Assembly: GCF_009601765.2 (NCBI RefSeq)
Contig: NZ_CP045699.1
Location: 1,984,001-2,048,000 of the forward strand
Length of the DNA: 64,000 nt
Direction: 5' to 3'
From: Vibrio algicola
Lineage (GTDB): Bacteria; Pseudomonadota; Gammaproteobacteria; Enterobacterales; Vibrionaceae
Shown one piece after another: positions 38,187 to 47,886 of the stretch (position 1 is its first letter; each line of letters begins with the position of its first letter). Under the pieces are notes generated by a model. The model searched no databases and had not been told where the DNA came from. It was given only the letters and a program-made list of their open reading frames with translations. The position numbers and the translations under genes are program-made.

Positions 38187-39585
38187 CGACGCCTCCCCTA
38201 CGTGAAGCATGTATGGTTGGGGTGTAATCATCATTGAGTAATTGCACTTGAGTTTGCATCCGGCCTTTTTCTTTAGCTTGAGCTAGGGCATCTTCCGCCA
38301 GAGCGATAAATTCACTTTCTAGCATACTGCGCCTTGGGATCAAGGATGATACACCTAGACTAACGGTTAATTTATCTGAAATCGGTGATTTCGCATGCTC
38401 AATATTAAGATCCGCAATCACTTGATGGATTTTGTCAGCAATATGTAAACAGCCTGGCATTTTGGTTTCGGGGAGTAAGAACACAAACTGGCCATCGAGA
38501 TAACGGGCGACTAAATCCGCACCACGTAATGGTACAGATTTTAGTGCTTGAGCGACTTTAGTTAAGGTGATATCGCCTTGCTCTCTACCATATAATTGGT
38601 TGTATTTTTTAAAGTAATCGATATCACAGATAATAATGGTAAACGGACTGCTTTGACGTAAGTGCAATGCCCAAATCGCTTTTAACTCCACTTCAAAGCG
38701 ACGACGGTTAGCCACTTTAGTTAGCTCATCGAAAAAGCTTAACTGCTCCAGTTCCGCATTGGCTTGCGCAAGTTGTTGCTCTGCATGCATACGAGCGGTA
38801 ATATCACGCGCCATCAATAAACAACCAGTGGTATTAGAGAGTGGATCGGTATACGGCGCTTTGACGATGTCATACCAATTTAATTCTCCCGCTGTATTTT
38901 CAGTGGTATCAACAAAACGTATGGTTTTCCCTTCTTTTAAAACCTCCAAATCCGACTGTTTAAAACGTTCGACTAATTCGATTGGCAATAAATTCTCTAA
39001 ACGCTGACCGATCAGCATGTCGGGATTGGCTATCCCTAAAGAGTCGGCATACGGTTGATTACATGCCTCATGAACTCGATTTTGGTTGAAGATAGCGATC
39101 GGATCTGGAGAAGCATTCATCAATGATTGCAACATAGTGTCACGCTGAGCAAGTTCAATTTCCATATTTTGACGACGTTCCATTTCATAAAGAAAAGATT
39201 GTTCGGTGTTATACCACTCGGTCACATCGTGAGTAATGCCAATGGTTCCAATAGGTATCCCTGCATCTCCCATCAAAGCGCTAATATGGGTTTCAAGTAA
39301 ACAACTTTCACCGGTTGGTAACGTGGTCCAACGTTTAACAGTGGCGCGCGAAGTTTGATCATCCCAACTTAATTTGGCACAACTTTCTGCTTCTCGCTCG
39401 AGCCAAAAACGGTCATACGCTCGATTGGTGCCTGATACTTGACCATTTGCATCTTTAAAAAACACCAGTTCCGATATCGAATCTAGCGCAAACTTAGCTA
39501 AATAATCTTTGATATATCCTTCCGAAGAGGGCGCTATATTATTGCTTACAGGTAGCGCATGATTGACAGCGGCGAGTTCATTCAT
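38173..39585 (-). CDS. PAS-PAS-GGDEF protein with a degenerate active site
   Basis: A 470-residue cytoplasmic protein with two PAS domains (about 30-125 and 150-268), a short coiled linker (about 268-285) and a GGDEF domain (about 285-445). The domain entry FFDELTKVANRRRFE and metal-site-like CDIDYFKKYNQ are visible. The signature that should read GG(D/E)EF is LDGQF (363-367), so cyclase activity is very unlikely. The I-site RxxD is intact (Arg354-Gly-Ala-Asp357), exactly five residues before the signature, so c-di-GMP binding is plausible. It overlaps arcB by 14 bases and has no transmembrane segment. A role in tuning ArcB is inference from linkage only. Confidence 0.9.
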   Translation of the reverse strand: MNELAAVNHALPVSNNIAPSSEGYIKDYLAKFALDSISELVFFKDANGQVSGTNRAYDRFWLEREAESCAKLSWDDQTSRATVKRWTTLPTGESCLLETHISALMGDAGIPIGTIGITHDVTEWYNTEQSFLYEMERRQNMEIELAQRDTMLQSLMNASPDPIAIFNQNRVHEACNQPYADSLGIANPDMLIGQRLENLLPIELVERFKQSDLEVLKEGKTIRFVDTTENTAGELNWYDIVKAPYTDPLSNTTGCLLMARDITARMHAEQQLAQANAELEQLSFFDELTKVANRRRFEVELKAIWALHLRQSSPFTIIICDIDYFKKYNQLYGREQGDITLTKVAQALKSVPLRGADLVARYLDGQFVFLLPETKMPGCLHIADKIHQVIADLNIEHAKSPISDKLTVSLGVSSLIPRRSMLESEFIALAEDALAQAKEKGRMQTQVQLLNDDYTPTIHASRRGGVDESN

Positions 39586-40025
39586 TTTTCACCCATTTAA
39601 ATTACATTAAATACTTTATTAAAATTGCCACCTACATAATACAAGGAAATCTACCATAAAGAGGTATTTATTCTTATCTACCTTCACATATTCGCAAGCC
39701 AATATTCACTCCCTTCTAATGTGGGCATATATCTAGAACTCTTGTTCTTAATCCACCAATCAAAACTAAGTGTTTGATCACATCATATCGAGACTAAACA
39801 CAAAGATTAACGCTTAAATTTATGCGTATCACATAACAAAAAAGCAAGTTATCAACAAACCAATAATGGCAATATAAATTCAACTAATTGGCATAAAAAA
39901 TCATTAATCCACGCTTTTAAGTATTTAATATTCAACAAATGTCAAAAAAATGTATCTATCGAGTAAAGTTTCGTTGGAATTACATAGTACAAAAATGTAG
40001 GATGTTTATACGAAACTGCTTTTTT

Positions 40026-40041
40026 CGTGATAATTATCACG
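40026..40041. promoter_or_regulatory. Perfect CRP-type palindrome upstream of gltB
   Basis: CGTGATAATTATCACG is a perfect 16-base palindrome. It contains the CRP core GTGA-N6-TCAC, 261 bases before the gltB start. Confidence 0.6.
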
Positions 40042-40195
40042 CTAAAAGGAAAATATAAATCGCTAGATTTCGCCATATTGGCAATAGAAATCCCTGTCGA
40101 TTTACTAAAATAGCAAACGAAACACCTATGGAATCATTTTTTTCGCACATATTTTTCTGCGAATAATGGAAAGGAATCGGGTTGATTTCCCAAGT

Positions 40196-40223
40196 TTGAG
40201 TGAGATCAGCAAAAGATTATAAA
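40196..40223 (+). promoter_or_regulatory. Candidate sigma-70 promoter of gltBD
   Basis: TTGAGT, a 16-base spacer, then TATAAA. It lies about 80 bases before the chosen gltB start. Confidence 0.45.
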
Positions 40224-40301
40224 TATATAAAGGACAAGTAGTACTAGTTGTGGGGCATGATGCCCAGCCTAGTTCTGCCATTAACTTGGAAGGATGTATC
40301 T

Positions 40302-43300
40302 ATGGTAAGTAGAGAGCAAAGTACACAGGGATTGTACACTCCGGAATTGGAGCATGACGCCTGTGGAATCGGTTTTGTTGCCCACTTAAAAAACCGAAAA
40401 TCTCATGCCGTGGTCACACAAGCCCTCGATATGTTGGCTCGTATGGAACACCGTGGAGGTCAAGGCTGCGACCCATGCAGTGGTGATGGCGCGGGTATTT
40501 TACTGCAAAAACCGCATGAATTTTTATTAGAAGAAACTGTTAAGCTCGGCATTCGCCTACCGTCATTTGAAAAATATGGCGTCGGTGTGGTTCTATTTCC
40601 TAAAGATGAATACAAGCGTCAACAGTGTCGCGATATTCTAGAGCGCAATGCGGCTCGTCTTGATCTCGAAATTATTGGCTACCGTGTATTGCCGGTTGAT
40701 AATTCCATGATCGGTGAAGATCCCCTCAGCACCGAACCTCAATTTGAACATGTGTTTATTTCAGGTGGCCCGAGTACCACTCCTGCAGAACTGGAACGTA
40801 AACTTTATGTTCTGCGTAACTACACCGTTCGAGTATGTTTAGAGTCAGTTTCTAATATTGGTGATGATTTTTATATTAACTCAATGTCTTACAAGACTTT
40901 GGTTTATAAAGGGCAATTAACCACAGATCAAGTTCCTCAGTATTTCTTAGACTTACAAAACCCAAGCATGGTCACTGCACTGGCTTTGGTTCACTCTCGC
41001 TTTTCTACCAATACTTTCCCAAGATGGCGCTTAGCGCAACCATTCCGTTATATTGCACATAATGGTGAGATTAACACCGTGCGCGGTAACTTAAACTGGA
41101 TGAAAGCACGCGAAGCTATTTTAGAATCCGACCTATTCACTCAAGCTGAAATCGACATGCTATTGCCGATTTGTTCAGAAAACAGTTCTGATTCCTCTAA
41201 CTTTGATATGGCACTAGAACTGCTGGTTCTTTCTGGCCGTACTTTGCCACATGCGTTAATGATGCTGATCCCTGAAGCATGGCAAGAAAACAAAAACATG
41301 GACCCAGCTCGTCGTGCTTTCTATCAGTACCACGCCAATATTATGGAACCATGGGATGGCCCGGCATCAGTCTGTTTCACCGATGGTGTTCAAGTCGGTG
41401 CTACATTAGACCGTAATGGTCTACGTCCGTCTCGCTATACTGTGACCAAAGATGACTTCTTGGTTATGGCATCTGAATCTGGCGCAGTTGAAATTGCCCC
41501 AGAGAACATCGAATATCGTGGCCGCTTACAACCAGGGCGTATTTTTGTCGCTGACCTTGAGCAAGGCCGCATCATTTCTGATGAAGAAGTGAAAGATGGC
41601 ATTGCCAATTCAAAACCTTATGAACAATGGGTCAACGATAATCTGTTAATCCTTAAACGCTTACCTGAAGCCGATAATATGCACCATCAGCCGTCAACCG
41701 CACGTTTACTGCAACATCAACAAGCGTTTGGTATTACTTCTGAAGAAGTGAAAGATATCATTCAAGTGTTGGCTGAAACCGGTTATGAGCCATTAATGTC
41801 GATGGGTGCTGACTGGCCGCTGGCAATTTTATCGCATCAATCACAACATCTGTCTCATTACTTTAAACAGCTTTTTGCTCAGGTAACTAACCCACCGATC
41901 GATCCGATCCGTGAGCGTATGGTGATGTCACTCAATACCTATTTAGGTCGTGATCATAACCTGCTAACCGAAACGCCAGAGCATTGCCAAAAAGTAGAGT
42001 TAGAATCGCCAGTATTATCCAATGCCGAATTGGAAAAATTACGCGCGATTGATAACGAGCACTTACAAGCAAAAACACTGGATATCGTCTTCCGTGCTAC
42101 CGAAGAAAAAGGCAAGTTAGAGCGCGCACTAAAACGAATCTCTCAGTACGCTGAAGATGCTGTGGTCGATGGTTACTCTATCATTCTACTGACTGACCGC
42201 GCGGCCAACTCCAACCATGCTGCGATTCCAGCCATGCTGGCAGTGGGCGCAGTTCATCACCACTTGATCCGCAAAGGTCTACGCGCTAAATGTGACATCG
42301 TGGTTGAAACCGGTGATGCACGTGAAACTCACCACTTTGCGACCTTAATTGGTTATGGCGCTAATGCGGTTAACCCATACCTAGTAATGGAAACCATTGT
42401 TGATCTTCAGAAGAAGAAAAAGCTGGATCCTGAAACGCCATCGGATGATCTTTTCAATAACTACCGTAAAGGCATTAACGCCGGTCTATTGAAGATCTTC
42501 TCTAAGATGGGGATTTCAACGCTACAGTCTTATCATGGCGCGCAAATCTTTGAAGCGCTTGGTATCAACAAATCTGTGGTAGATAAATACTTCACCGGTA
42601 CTGTCTCGCGCATTCAAGGTTTAACCATTGATGATATCGCACGAGAAGTTTTGGTTCGTCACCGTGTTGGTTACCCGACTCGTGAAGTGCCATTGCAAAT
42701 GCTGGATGTAGGCGGCGTTTATCAGTGGAAACAACGTGGTGAAAAACACTTGTTTAACCCTGAAACCATTGCTTTATTGCAACAATCAACCCGTAATAAA
42801 GATTACAGTCAGTTTAAGCAATACACGAAAACCGTTGACGACCAAGGTGATAATGCAGCGACACTACGCAGCCAATTAGATTTCATTAAAAACCCAGCCG
42901 GTTCGATTCCTTTAGCGGAAGTAGAACCGATTGAAAGCATCTTAAAACGCTTTGCCACTGGCGCAATGAGCTTTGGTTCGATTTCGTACGAAGCACACTC
43001 AACTCTTGCGGTTGCGATGAACCGTATTGGCGCAAAATCTAACTCAGGCGAAGGTGGTGAAGACCCTATTCGTTTTGAGAAAAAAGACAACGGCGATTGG
43101 GAGCGCTCGGCAATTAAACAAGTGGCTTCGGGTCGTTTCGGTGTCACCTCTTACTACCTCACCAACGCAGCCGAGCTACAGATCAAAATGGCACAAGGCG
43201 CGAAACCGGGTGAAGGTGGTCAATTGCCAGGTGACAAAGTCGATGATTGGATTGGTGCAACCCGTCACTCCACCCCAGGTGTTGGTCTAATTTCACCGCC

Positions 43301-44843
43301 ACCGCATCACGATATTTATTCAATCGAAGATTTAGCCCAGCTGATTTATGATTTGAAAAATGCCAACCGTGATAGCCGCGTTAACGTTAAGTTAGTGTCG
43401 GAAGCAGGTGTCGGGACCATTGCCTCAGGCGTTGCAAAAGCCAAAGCAGATGTGGTACTTATCGCCGGTTTTGATGGCGGTACAGGCGCATCACCAATGT
43501 CTTCTATTCGTCATACCGGTTTGCCGTGGGAGCTAGGCCTAGCCGAAACCCACCAAACTCTACTGAAAAACGGCTTGCGTAACCGCATCGTGGTTCAGTC
43601 TGACGGCCAAATGAAAACGCCGCGCGATTTAGCCATGGCAACATTACTTGGCGCAGAAGAATGGGGTGTAGCAACCGCAGCGCTCGTCGTTGAAGGTTGT
43701 ATCATGATGCGTAAGTGTCATAAAAACACCTGCCCTGTTGGTATCGCAACTCAAAATAAATCATTGCGTGAACGCTTTGATGGCCGTGTAGAAGATGTGG
43801 TCACTTTCTTCCAATACTTGGCGGAAGGTCTACGAGAAATCATGGCTGAGCTTGGTTTCCGCACTATTCAAGAAATGGTCGGTCAATCTCACAAGCTAAA
43901 AGTGCGTGATGATATCCAACATTGGAAATACAAAAATCTCGATTTAAGCCCTGTTCTGTTTATTGAGAAACCGCGTGCTGAAGATGGTATTTACAATCAG
44001 AAGCAACAAAATCATGGCCTTGAAGCGGTGCTTGATCGCAAGTTAATTGAAGCGGCGCAACCGGCTTTAACTAAAGGTGAAGCGGTAGAGGCTGAGTTCC
44101 CTATCATTAACACCGACCGTAGTACTGGTACTATGCTATCGAATGAAATATCGAAAGTGTATAAAGATCAGGGCTTACCACAACCTATGAACGTTAAGTT
44201 CAAAGGCTCTGCTGGTCAATCTTTTGGCGCATTCTTAGCTAAAGGCGTCAAGTTTGAAGTCGAAGGCGATGCCAACGATTACTGGGGTAAAGGCTTATCT
44301 GGCGGTACTATCGTACTCTACCCAGATACAAAATCGACCATAGTAGCACAAGATAATATTGTGGTCGGTAACGTATGTTTCTACGGCGCCACCTCTGGTC
44401 AATCTTTCATTCGCGGCATGGCTGGCGAGCGCTTCTGTGTTCGTAACTCTGGCGCGCATGTGGTAGTTGAAGGCATTGGTGACCACGGTTGTGAATACAT
44501 GACCGGCGGAAGTGCCATTATCCTCGGTTCTACCGGACGTAACTTTGCTGCCGGCATGAGTGGCGGTGTCGCTTATGTTTGGGACAAAGATGGTGATTTC
44601 GAAACCAAACTCAACGCTGAACTGGTCGATCTGGATCCACTAGAAGCAGAAGATAAAGCCTTGCTACGCGATATGCTCACCAAGCATGTTGACTACACCG
44701 GAAGTAGTGTAGCAGAAGGTTTCCTTAATGATTTTGACGCCAATTTAGCGCAGATGGTGAAAGTAATGCCACGCGATTATAAAGCGGTCATGTTAAAACG
44801 TAAGGCAGCGGTTAAAAACACGGAACAGTTGGAGGCAGTATAA
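40302..44843 (+). CDS. gltB: Glutamate synthase (NADPH) large subunit
   Basis: Makes two glutamates from glutamine and 2-oxoglutarate together with GltD. The 1513-residue precursor starts MVSREQSTQG at 40302. Cys21 (HDACGIGFVAH) becomes the N-terminal nucleophile after removal of a 20-residue propeptide. The order is glutaminase domain (21-430), central domain, FMN-binding synthase barrel (about 860-1240, GAMSFGSIS and VTSYYLTNAAELQIKMAQGA) with the 3Fe-4S cluster cysteines in CIMMRKCHKNTCPVG, and a C-terminal beta-helix (SGGTIVLYPD). GGAAGGA precedes the ATG. An open frame begins at 40248, but its extra residues are not family-like. Confidence 0.97.
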   Translation: MVSREQSTQGLYTPELEHDACGIGFVAHLKNRKSHAVVTQALDMLARMEHRGGQGCDPCSGDGAGILLQKPHEFLLEETVKLGIRLPSFEKYGVGVVLFPKDEYKRQQCRDILERNAARLDLEIIGYRVLPVDNSMIGEDPLSTEPQFEHVFISGGPSTTPAELERKLYVLRNYTVRVCLESVSNIGDDFYINSMSYKTLVYKGQLTTDQVPQYFLDLQNPSMVTALALVHSRFSTNTFPRWRLAQPFRYIAHNGEINTVRGNLNWMKAREAILESDLFTQAEIDMLLPICSENSSDSSNFDMALELLVLSGRTLPHALMMLIPEAWQENKNMDPARRAFYQYHANIMEPWDGPASVCFTDGVQVGATLDRNGLRPSRYTVTKDDFLVMASESGAVEIAPENIEYRGRLQPGRIFVADLEQGRIISDEEVKDGIANSKPYEQWVNDNLLILKRLPEADNMHHQPSTARLLQHQQAFGITSEEVKDIIQVLAETGYEPLMSMGADWPLAILSHQSQHLSHYFKQLFAQVTNPPIDPIRERMVMSLNTYLGRDHNLLTETPEHCQKVELESPVLSNAELEKLRAIDNEHLQAKTLDIVFRATEEKGKLERALKRISQYAEDAVVDGYSIILLTDRAANSNHAAIPAMLAVGAVHHHLIRKGLRAKCDIVVETGDARETHHFATLIGYGANAVNPYLVMETIVDLQKKKKLDPETPSDDLFNNYRKGINAGLLKIFSKMGISTLQSYHGAQIFEALGINKSVVDKYFTGTVSRIQGLTIDDIAREVLVRHRVGYPTREVPLQMLDVGGVYQWKQRGEKHLFNPETIALLQQSTRNKDYSQFKQYTKTVDDQGDNAATLRSQLDFIKNPAGSIPLAEVEPIESILKRFATGAMSFGSISYEAHSTLAVAMNRIGAKSNSGEGGEDPIRFEKKDNGDWERSAIKQVASGRFGVTSYYLTNAAELQIKMAQGAKPGEGGQLPGDKVDDWIGATRHSTPGVGLISPPPHHDIYSIEDLAQLIYDLKNANRDSRVNVKLVSEAGVGTIASGVAKAKADVVLIAGFDGGTGASPMSSIRHTGLPWELGLAETHQTLLKNGLRNRIVVQSDGQMKTPRDLAMATLLGAEEWGVATAALVVEGCIMMRKCHKNTCPVGIATQNKSLRERFDGRVEDVVTFFQYLAEGLREIMAELGFRTIQEMVGQSHKLKVRDDIQHWKYKNLDLSPVLFIEKPRAEDGIYNQKQQNHGLEAVLDRKLIEAAQPALTKGEAVEAEFPIINTDRSTGTMLSNEISKVYKDQGLPQPMNVKFKGSAGQSFGAFLAKGVKFEVEGDANDYWGKGLSGGTIVLYPDTKSTIVAQDNIVVGNVCFYGATSGQSFIRGMAGERFCVRNSGAHVVVEGIGDHGCEYMTGGSAIILGSTGRNFAAGMSGGVAYVWDKDGDFETKLNAELVDLDPLEAEDKALLRDMLTKHVDYTGSSVAEGFLNDFDANLAQMVKVMPRDYKAVMLKRKAAVKNTEQLEAV

Positions 44844-44844
44844 A

Positions 44845-46314
44845 ATGGGTAAGCCTACTGGATTTTTAGAGCACGGTCGTGAACTACCTAAAAAGGTCGA
44901 TCCGAGTGTTCGTATACAAGACAATAAAGAATTCGTACTCGACCAAGAGTTTGGTGAAAAAATTAACACTCAAGCGTCTCGTTGTATGGATTGTGGGGTG
45001 CCGTTTTGTCATAGCGGTTGCCCTATCGGCAATATCATTCCTGAATTTAACGATGCGGTTTATCGTGATAGTTGGGAAGAAGCATGGAATATCTTAAGCA
45101 GCACCAATAACTTCCCGGAGTTTACCGGTCGCGTCTGCCCTGCACCTTGTGAAACCGCTTGTGTGCTTGGGATTAACCAAGATCCAATCACGATTTGTAA
45201 TATCGAGAAAAACATCGTTGAGCGCGCTTACCAAGAAGGCTATGCCAAGCCGCGTAAACCACGTTCACGTACCGGAAAAACCATTGCGATTGTCGGCTCT
45301 GGCCCTGCAGGACTGGCGGCAGCTGAGCAATTAAATGCGGCGGGTCACTCGGTTACCGTTTATGAACGTGACGAGAAAATCGGCGGCCTACTGCGCTTTG
45401 GTATTCCTGACTTCAAACTCAGCATGGACGTTATCGATCGTAAAATCGATTTGATGCGTGAAGCTGGGGTTAAGTTTGAAGTCAATGCGCATATCGGTGT
45501 CGATATTAACGCTCAGCAACTGCGTCAAGATTTTGATGTGCTCTTGCTCACAGGTGGCTCAACCGTTCCGCGTGATCTTCCGATCCCTGGACGTGAGTTT
45601 AAAGGGGTGCATTTTGCCATGGAATTCCTTGGCCAAAATAACCGCCGTGCCAATAATATGGATCTTAAAACGGAAGAAATTCACGCCAAAGATGCTCATG
45701 TGGTGGTGATTGGTGGTGGTGATACGGGCTCTGACTGTGTGGGGACTTCCAACCGTCATGGTGCAACCAGCATTACGCAAGTTGAGATCATGCCAATTCC
45801 ACCAGGTGAGCGCCCAGCTAACCAACCTTGGCCACAATATCCAATGATCATGAAAACCACCTCTTCACATGAAGAAGGTTGTGAGCGTCATTGGAATATT
45901 CTGACCAAAGAGTTTATTGGTGATGAGCAAGGTAATGTGACCGGTTTACGTATCGCCGATATCGTATGGCAAGATGCGAAACCCGGTGAGCGCCCAGGCT
46001 TTGATGAAGTAGCAGGCTCTGAGCGAGTGATCCCATGTACCAAAGCTTTCTTGGCAATGGGCTTTCTACACCCAGAACCAACAGGCGTACTAGCACAGCT
46101 TGATATTAAATTGGATGATCGCGGTAATGTGGCCAGCCAAGATTATCAAACCAACCAAAAAGGTGTGTTTGCTGCCGGTGATATGCGTACTGGACAATCT
46201 TTAGTGGTGCGTTGTATCAACGAAGGTCGTGAGTGTTCTCGCGCTATCGACAGTTACTTAATGGGCAGTTCAAACCTTGAAGCTCGCGCCGATTCATTAA
46301 TGAAATCTGCATAA
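44845..46314 (+). CDS. gltD: Glutamate synthase (NADPH) small subunit
   Basis: Supplies electrons from NADPH to GltB. The 489-residue protein has an N-terminal domain with two 4Fe-4S clusters (RCMDCGVPFCHSGCPIGN and GRVCPAPCETACVLGI), an FAD-binding loop (IAIVGSGPAGLAAAEQL, about 147-163) and an NADPH loop (VVVIGGGDTGSDCVG). The C-terminal FAD contact GVFAAGDMRTGQSLVV is present. It starts two bases after the gltB stop, so the two genes form a tightly coupled pair. A terminator follows. Confidence 0.97.
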   Translation: MGKPTGFLEHGRELPKKVDPSVRIQDNKEFVLDQEFGEKINTQASRCMDCGVPFCHSGCPIGNIIPEFNDAVYRDSWEEAWNILSSTNNFPEFTGRVCPAPCETACVLGINQDPITICNIEKNIVERAYQEGYAKPRKPRSRTGKTIAIVGSGPAGLAAAEQLNAAGHSVTVYERDEKIGGLLRFGIPDFKLSMDVIDRKIDLMREAGVKFEVNAHIGVDINAQQLRQDFDVLLLTGGSTVPRDLPIPGREFKGVHFAMEFLGQNNRRANNMDLKTEEIHAKDAHVVVIGGGDTGSDCVGTSNRHGATSITQVEIMPIPPGERPANQPWPQYPMIMKTTSSHEEGCERHWNILTKEFIGDEQGNVTGLRIADIVWQDAKPGERPGFDEVAGSERVIPCTKAFLAMGFLHPEPTGVLAQLDIKLDDRGNVASQDYQTNQKGVFAAGDMRTGQSLVVRCINEGRECSRAIDSYLMGSSNLEARADSLMKSA

Positions 46315-46340
46315 GCTCATTGAATCTGAGTCACGCTTTA

Positions 46341-46375
46341 AGCCCTACATAGTTCACTGTGTAGGGCTTTATTTT
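46341..46375 (+). terminator. Terminator of gltBD
   Basis: AGCCCTACA pairs with TGTAGGGCT, followed by TTATTTTT. Confidence 0.85.
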
Positions 46376-46477
46376 TACGCTTTAAAAGGTAAATTTAGTC
46401 TAATACTATCAATCCATATTGGTTAGATTTTTAGATATAAATAATTCGATTAACATCACTATTTTCTTAGGGTTTAT

Positions 46478-46924
46478 ATGCAAAAATTCATCTCATTCGC
46501 TATGGTTATACTATTAACCAGTTGCAGCAGCCAGAGTAAAAGTATGGAATCTAATCAAACATCACCTCATGCGCCAATGCTATGCAGTTCAAAACCCAAC
46601 TGTGTATCCACTCAAGAAACGCGCAAAGATTATCAAGTTGCGCCGTTTGTTTTGACTTCCAGCGATATTAGTCTAAGCCAAATCGAAACGGTGGCATTAA
46701 GCTTTCCTCGCACTGAAACGATAGAAAAAAACGATGATTATCTGCATTTAACTTTTACCAGTTTAGTGTTGCGCTTTACCGATGATGTAGAGATCGTTAA
46801 AGAGGGTATCCATTTACACATTCGCTCTAAGTCTCGTGTCGGCCATTCAGATTTTGGCGTCAATCGTGAGCGCCTACAAAAACTGCGCACCAAGTTACTC
46901 GAACAAAATCTTATCCAGCCTTAA
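46478..46924 (+). CDS. DUF1499 family lipoprotein
   Basis: A 148-residue predicted lipoprotein. The signal peptide ends in the lipobox LLTSC (Cys16). Residues after it are Ser-rich and do not start with Asp, so outer-membrane sorting is likely. The rest is a DUF1499 domain, seen in PMLCSSKPNCVSTQ near its start and LHIRSKSRVGHSDFGVNRER near its end. No function is established for the family. It precedes mtnN by 61 bases on the same strand and may share its transcript. Confidence 0.87.
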   Translation: MQKFISFAMVILLTSCSSQSKSMESNQTSPHAPMLCSSKPNCVSTQETRKDYQVAPFVLTSSDISLSQIETVALSFPRTETIEKNDDYLHLTFTSLVLRFTDDVEIVKEGIHLHIRSKSRVGHSDFGVNRERLQKLRTKLLEQNLIQP

Positions 46925-46985
46925 CCCTCGCATTTAATATGATACAATCGCGCCATTATTGACCTAGATTGAAGCAGAGAACATT

Positions 46986-47684
46986 ATGAAAGTTGGCATT
47001 ATTGGCGCAATGGAACAAGAAGTTGCGATCCTAAAAGACGCATTAAGCAATAGCGAATCACAAACCAAAGGTGGCTGTACTTTTTACACCGGTAGCATCA
47101 ATGGTGTCGATGTTGTGTTGCTGCAATCAGGAATAGGTAAAGTGGCAGCCAGTGTTGGTACTGCGCTACTAATTGAATGCTTCCAACCGGATGTGGTGAT
47201 TAATACCGGTTCTGCTGGTGGTTTTGATTCAAGCTTAAATCTTGGTGATGTGGTGATTTCGTCTGAAGTTCGTCATCACGATGCTGATGTTACCGCTTTT
47301 GGTTATGAAATTGGTCAAATGGCGCAACAACCTGCCGCTTTTATTGCCGATGAAAAACTGATCCAACTGACCGAACAAGCACTGGCAACCATGAACGATA
47401 CTTACGCAGTTCGCGGTCTTATTTGTACTGGTGATGTATTTGTCTGTACCCCTGAAAAACAAGCCTTTATTCGTCAACACTTCCCAACTGCGGTTGCGGT
47501 TGAAATGGAAGCGGCAGCGATTGCTCAAACCTGTCATCAATTTGCCAAGCCATTTGTGGTCGTGCGTGCAATCTCAGATGTAGCCGATAAAGAATCACCA
47601 ATGAGCTTTGATGAATTTTTACCATTAGCGGCCAAGAGTTCTTCGGCGATGGTGATGGCAATGTTGACGCTTATTAAAGCTTAA
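46986..47684 (+). CDS. mtnN: 5'-methylthioadenosine/S-adenosylhomocysteine nucleosidase
   Basis: Cleaves MTA and SAH and feeds the LuxS step that makes autoinducer 2, so it supports quorum sensing in vibrios. The 232-residue PNP-family enzyme has the N-terminus [16 protein letters not shown] with the acid-base Glu12, the substrate-binding [12 protein letters not shown] and the catalytic Asp in [11 protein letters not shown]. Length matches E. coli Pfs (232). It lies upstream of btuF and the TRIC gene, the same order as E. coli mtnN-btuF-yadS. Confidence 0.97.
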   Translation: MKVGIIGAMEQEVAILKDALSNSESQTKGGCTFYTGSINGVDVVLLQSGIGKVAASVGTALLIECFQPDVVINTGSAGGFDSSLNLGDVVISSEVRHHDADVTAFGYEIGQMAQQPAAFIADEKLIQLTEQALATMNDTYAVRGLICTGDVFVCTPEKQAFIRQHFPTAVAVEMEAAAIAQTCHQFAKPFVVVRAISDVADKESPMSFDEFLPLAAKSSSAMVMAMLTLIKA

Positions 47685-47712
47685 TATTTATCCTATTCAC
47701 GCGATAAGCTAA

Positions 47713-47815
47713 GCTATCAATTTGAACATATCGAAAAGACGCGGCCCCATCTATGGGTGCTTGAAAAAGACCACCTATAGTCTTTAACACTTTCTCTATG
47801 CTCAATATTGATAGC
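47713..47815. repeat. Palindromic intergenic element, copy E (second subfamily)
   Basis: 103 bases with perfect terminal inverted repeats GCTATCAAT and ATTGATAGC. The interior GAAAAGACGCGG and TTTCTCTATGCTCAATATTG matches copy D. It separates mtnN from btuF. Confidence 0.85.
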
Positions 47816-47886
47816 TGATGCGGCAATATTGTTCGTGAAAAAGGCTTTTACAGAAATTTCATCACTGACACGCAATGGATCCTGAC

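Larger units (their letters stand above)
39586..40301. other. Divergent regulatory spacer upstream of gltB
   Basis: 716 AT-rich bases without a gene. It holds the CRP-like palindrome at 40026-40041, an inverted repeat TTCGCA...TGCGAA at about 40142-40163, and a candidate promoter at 40196-40223. Confidence 0.6.
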
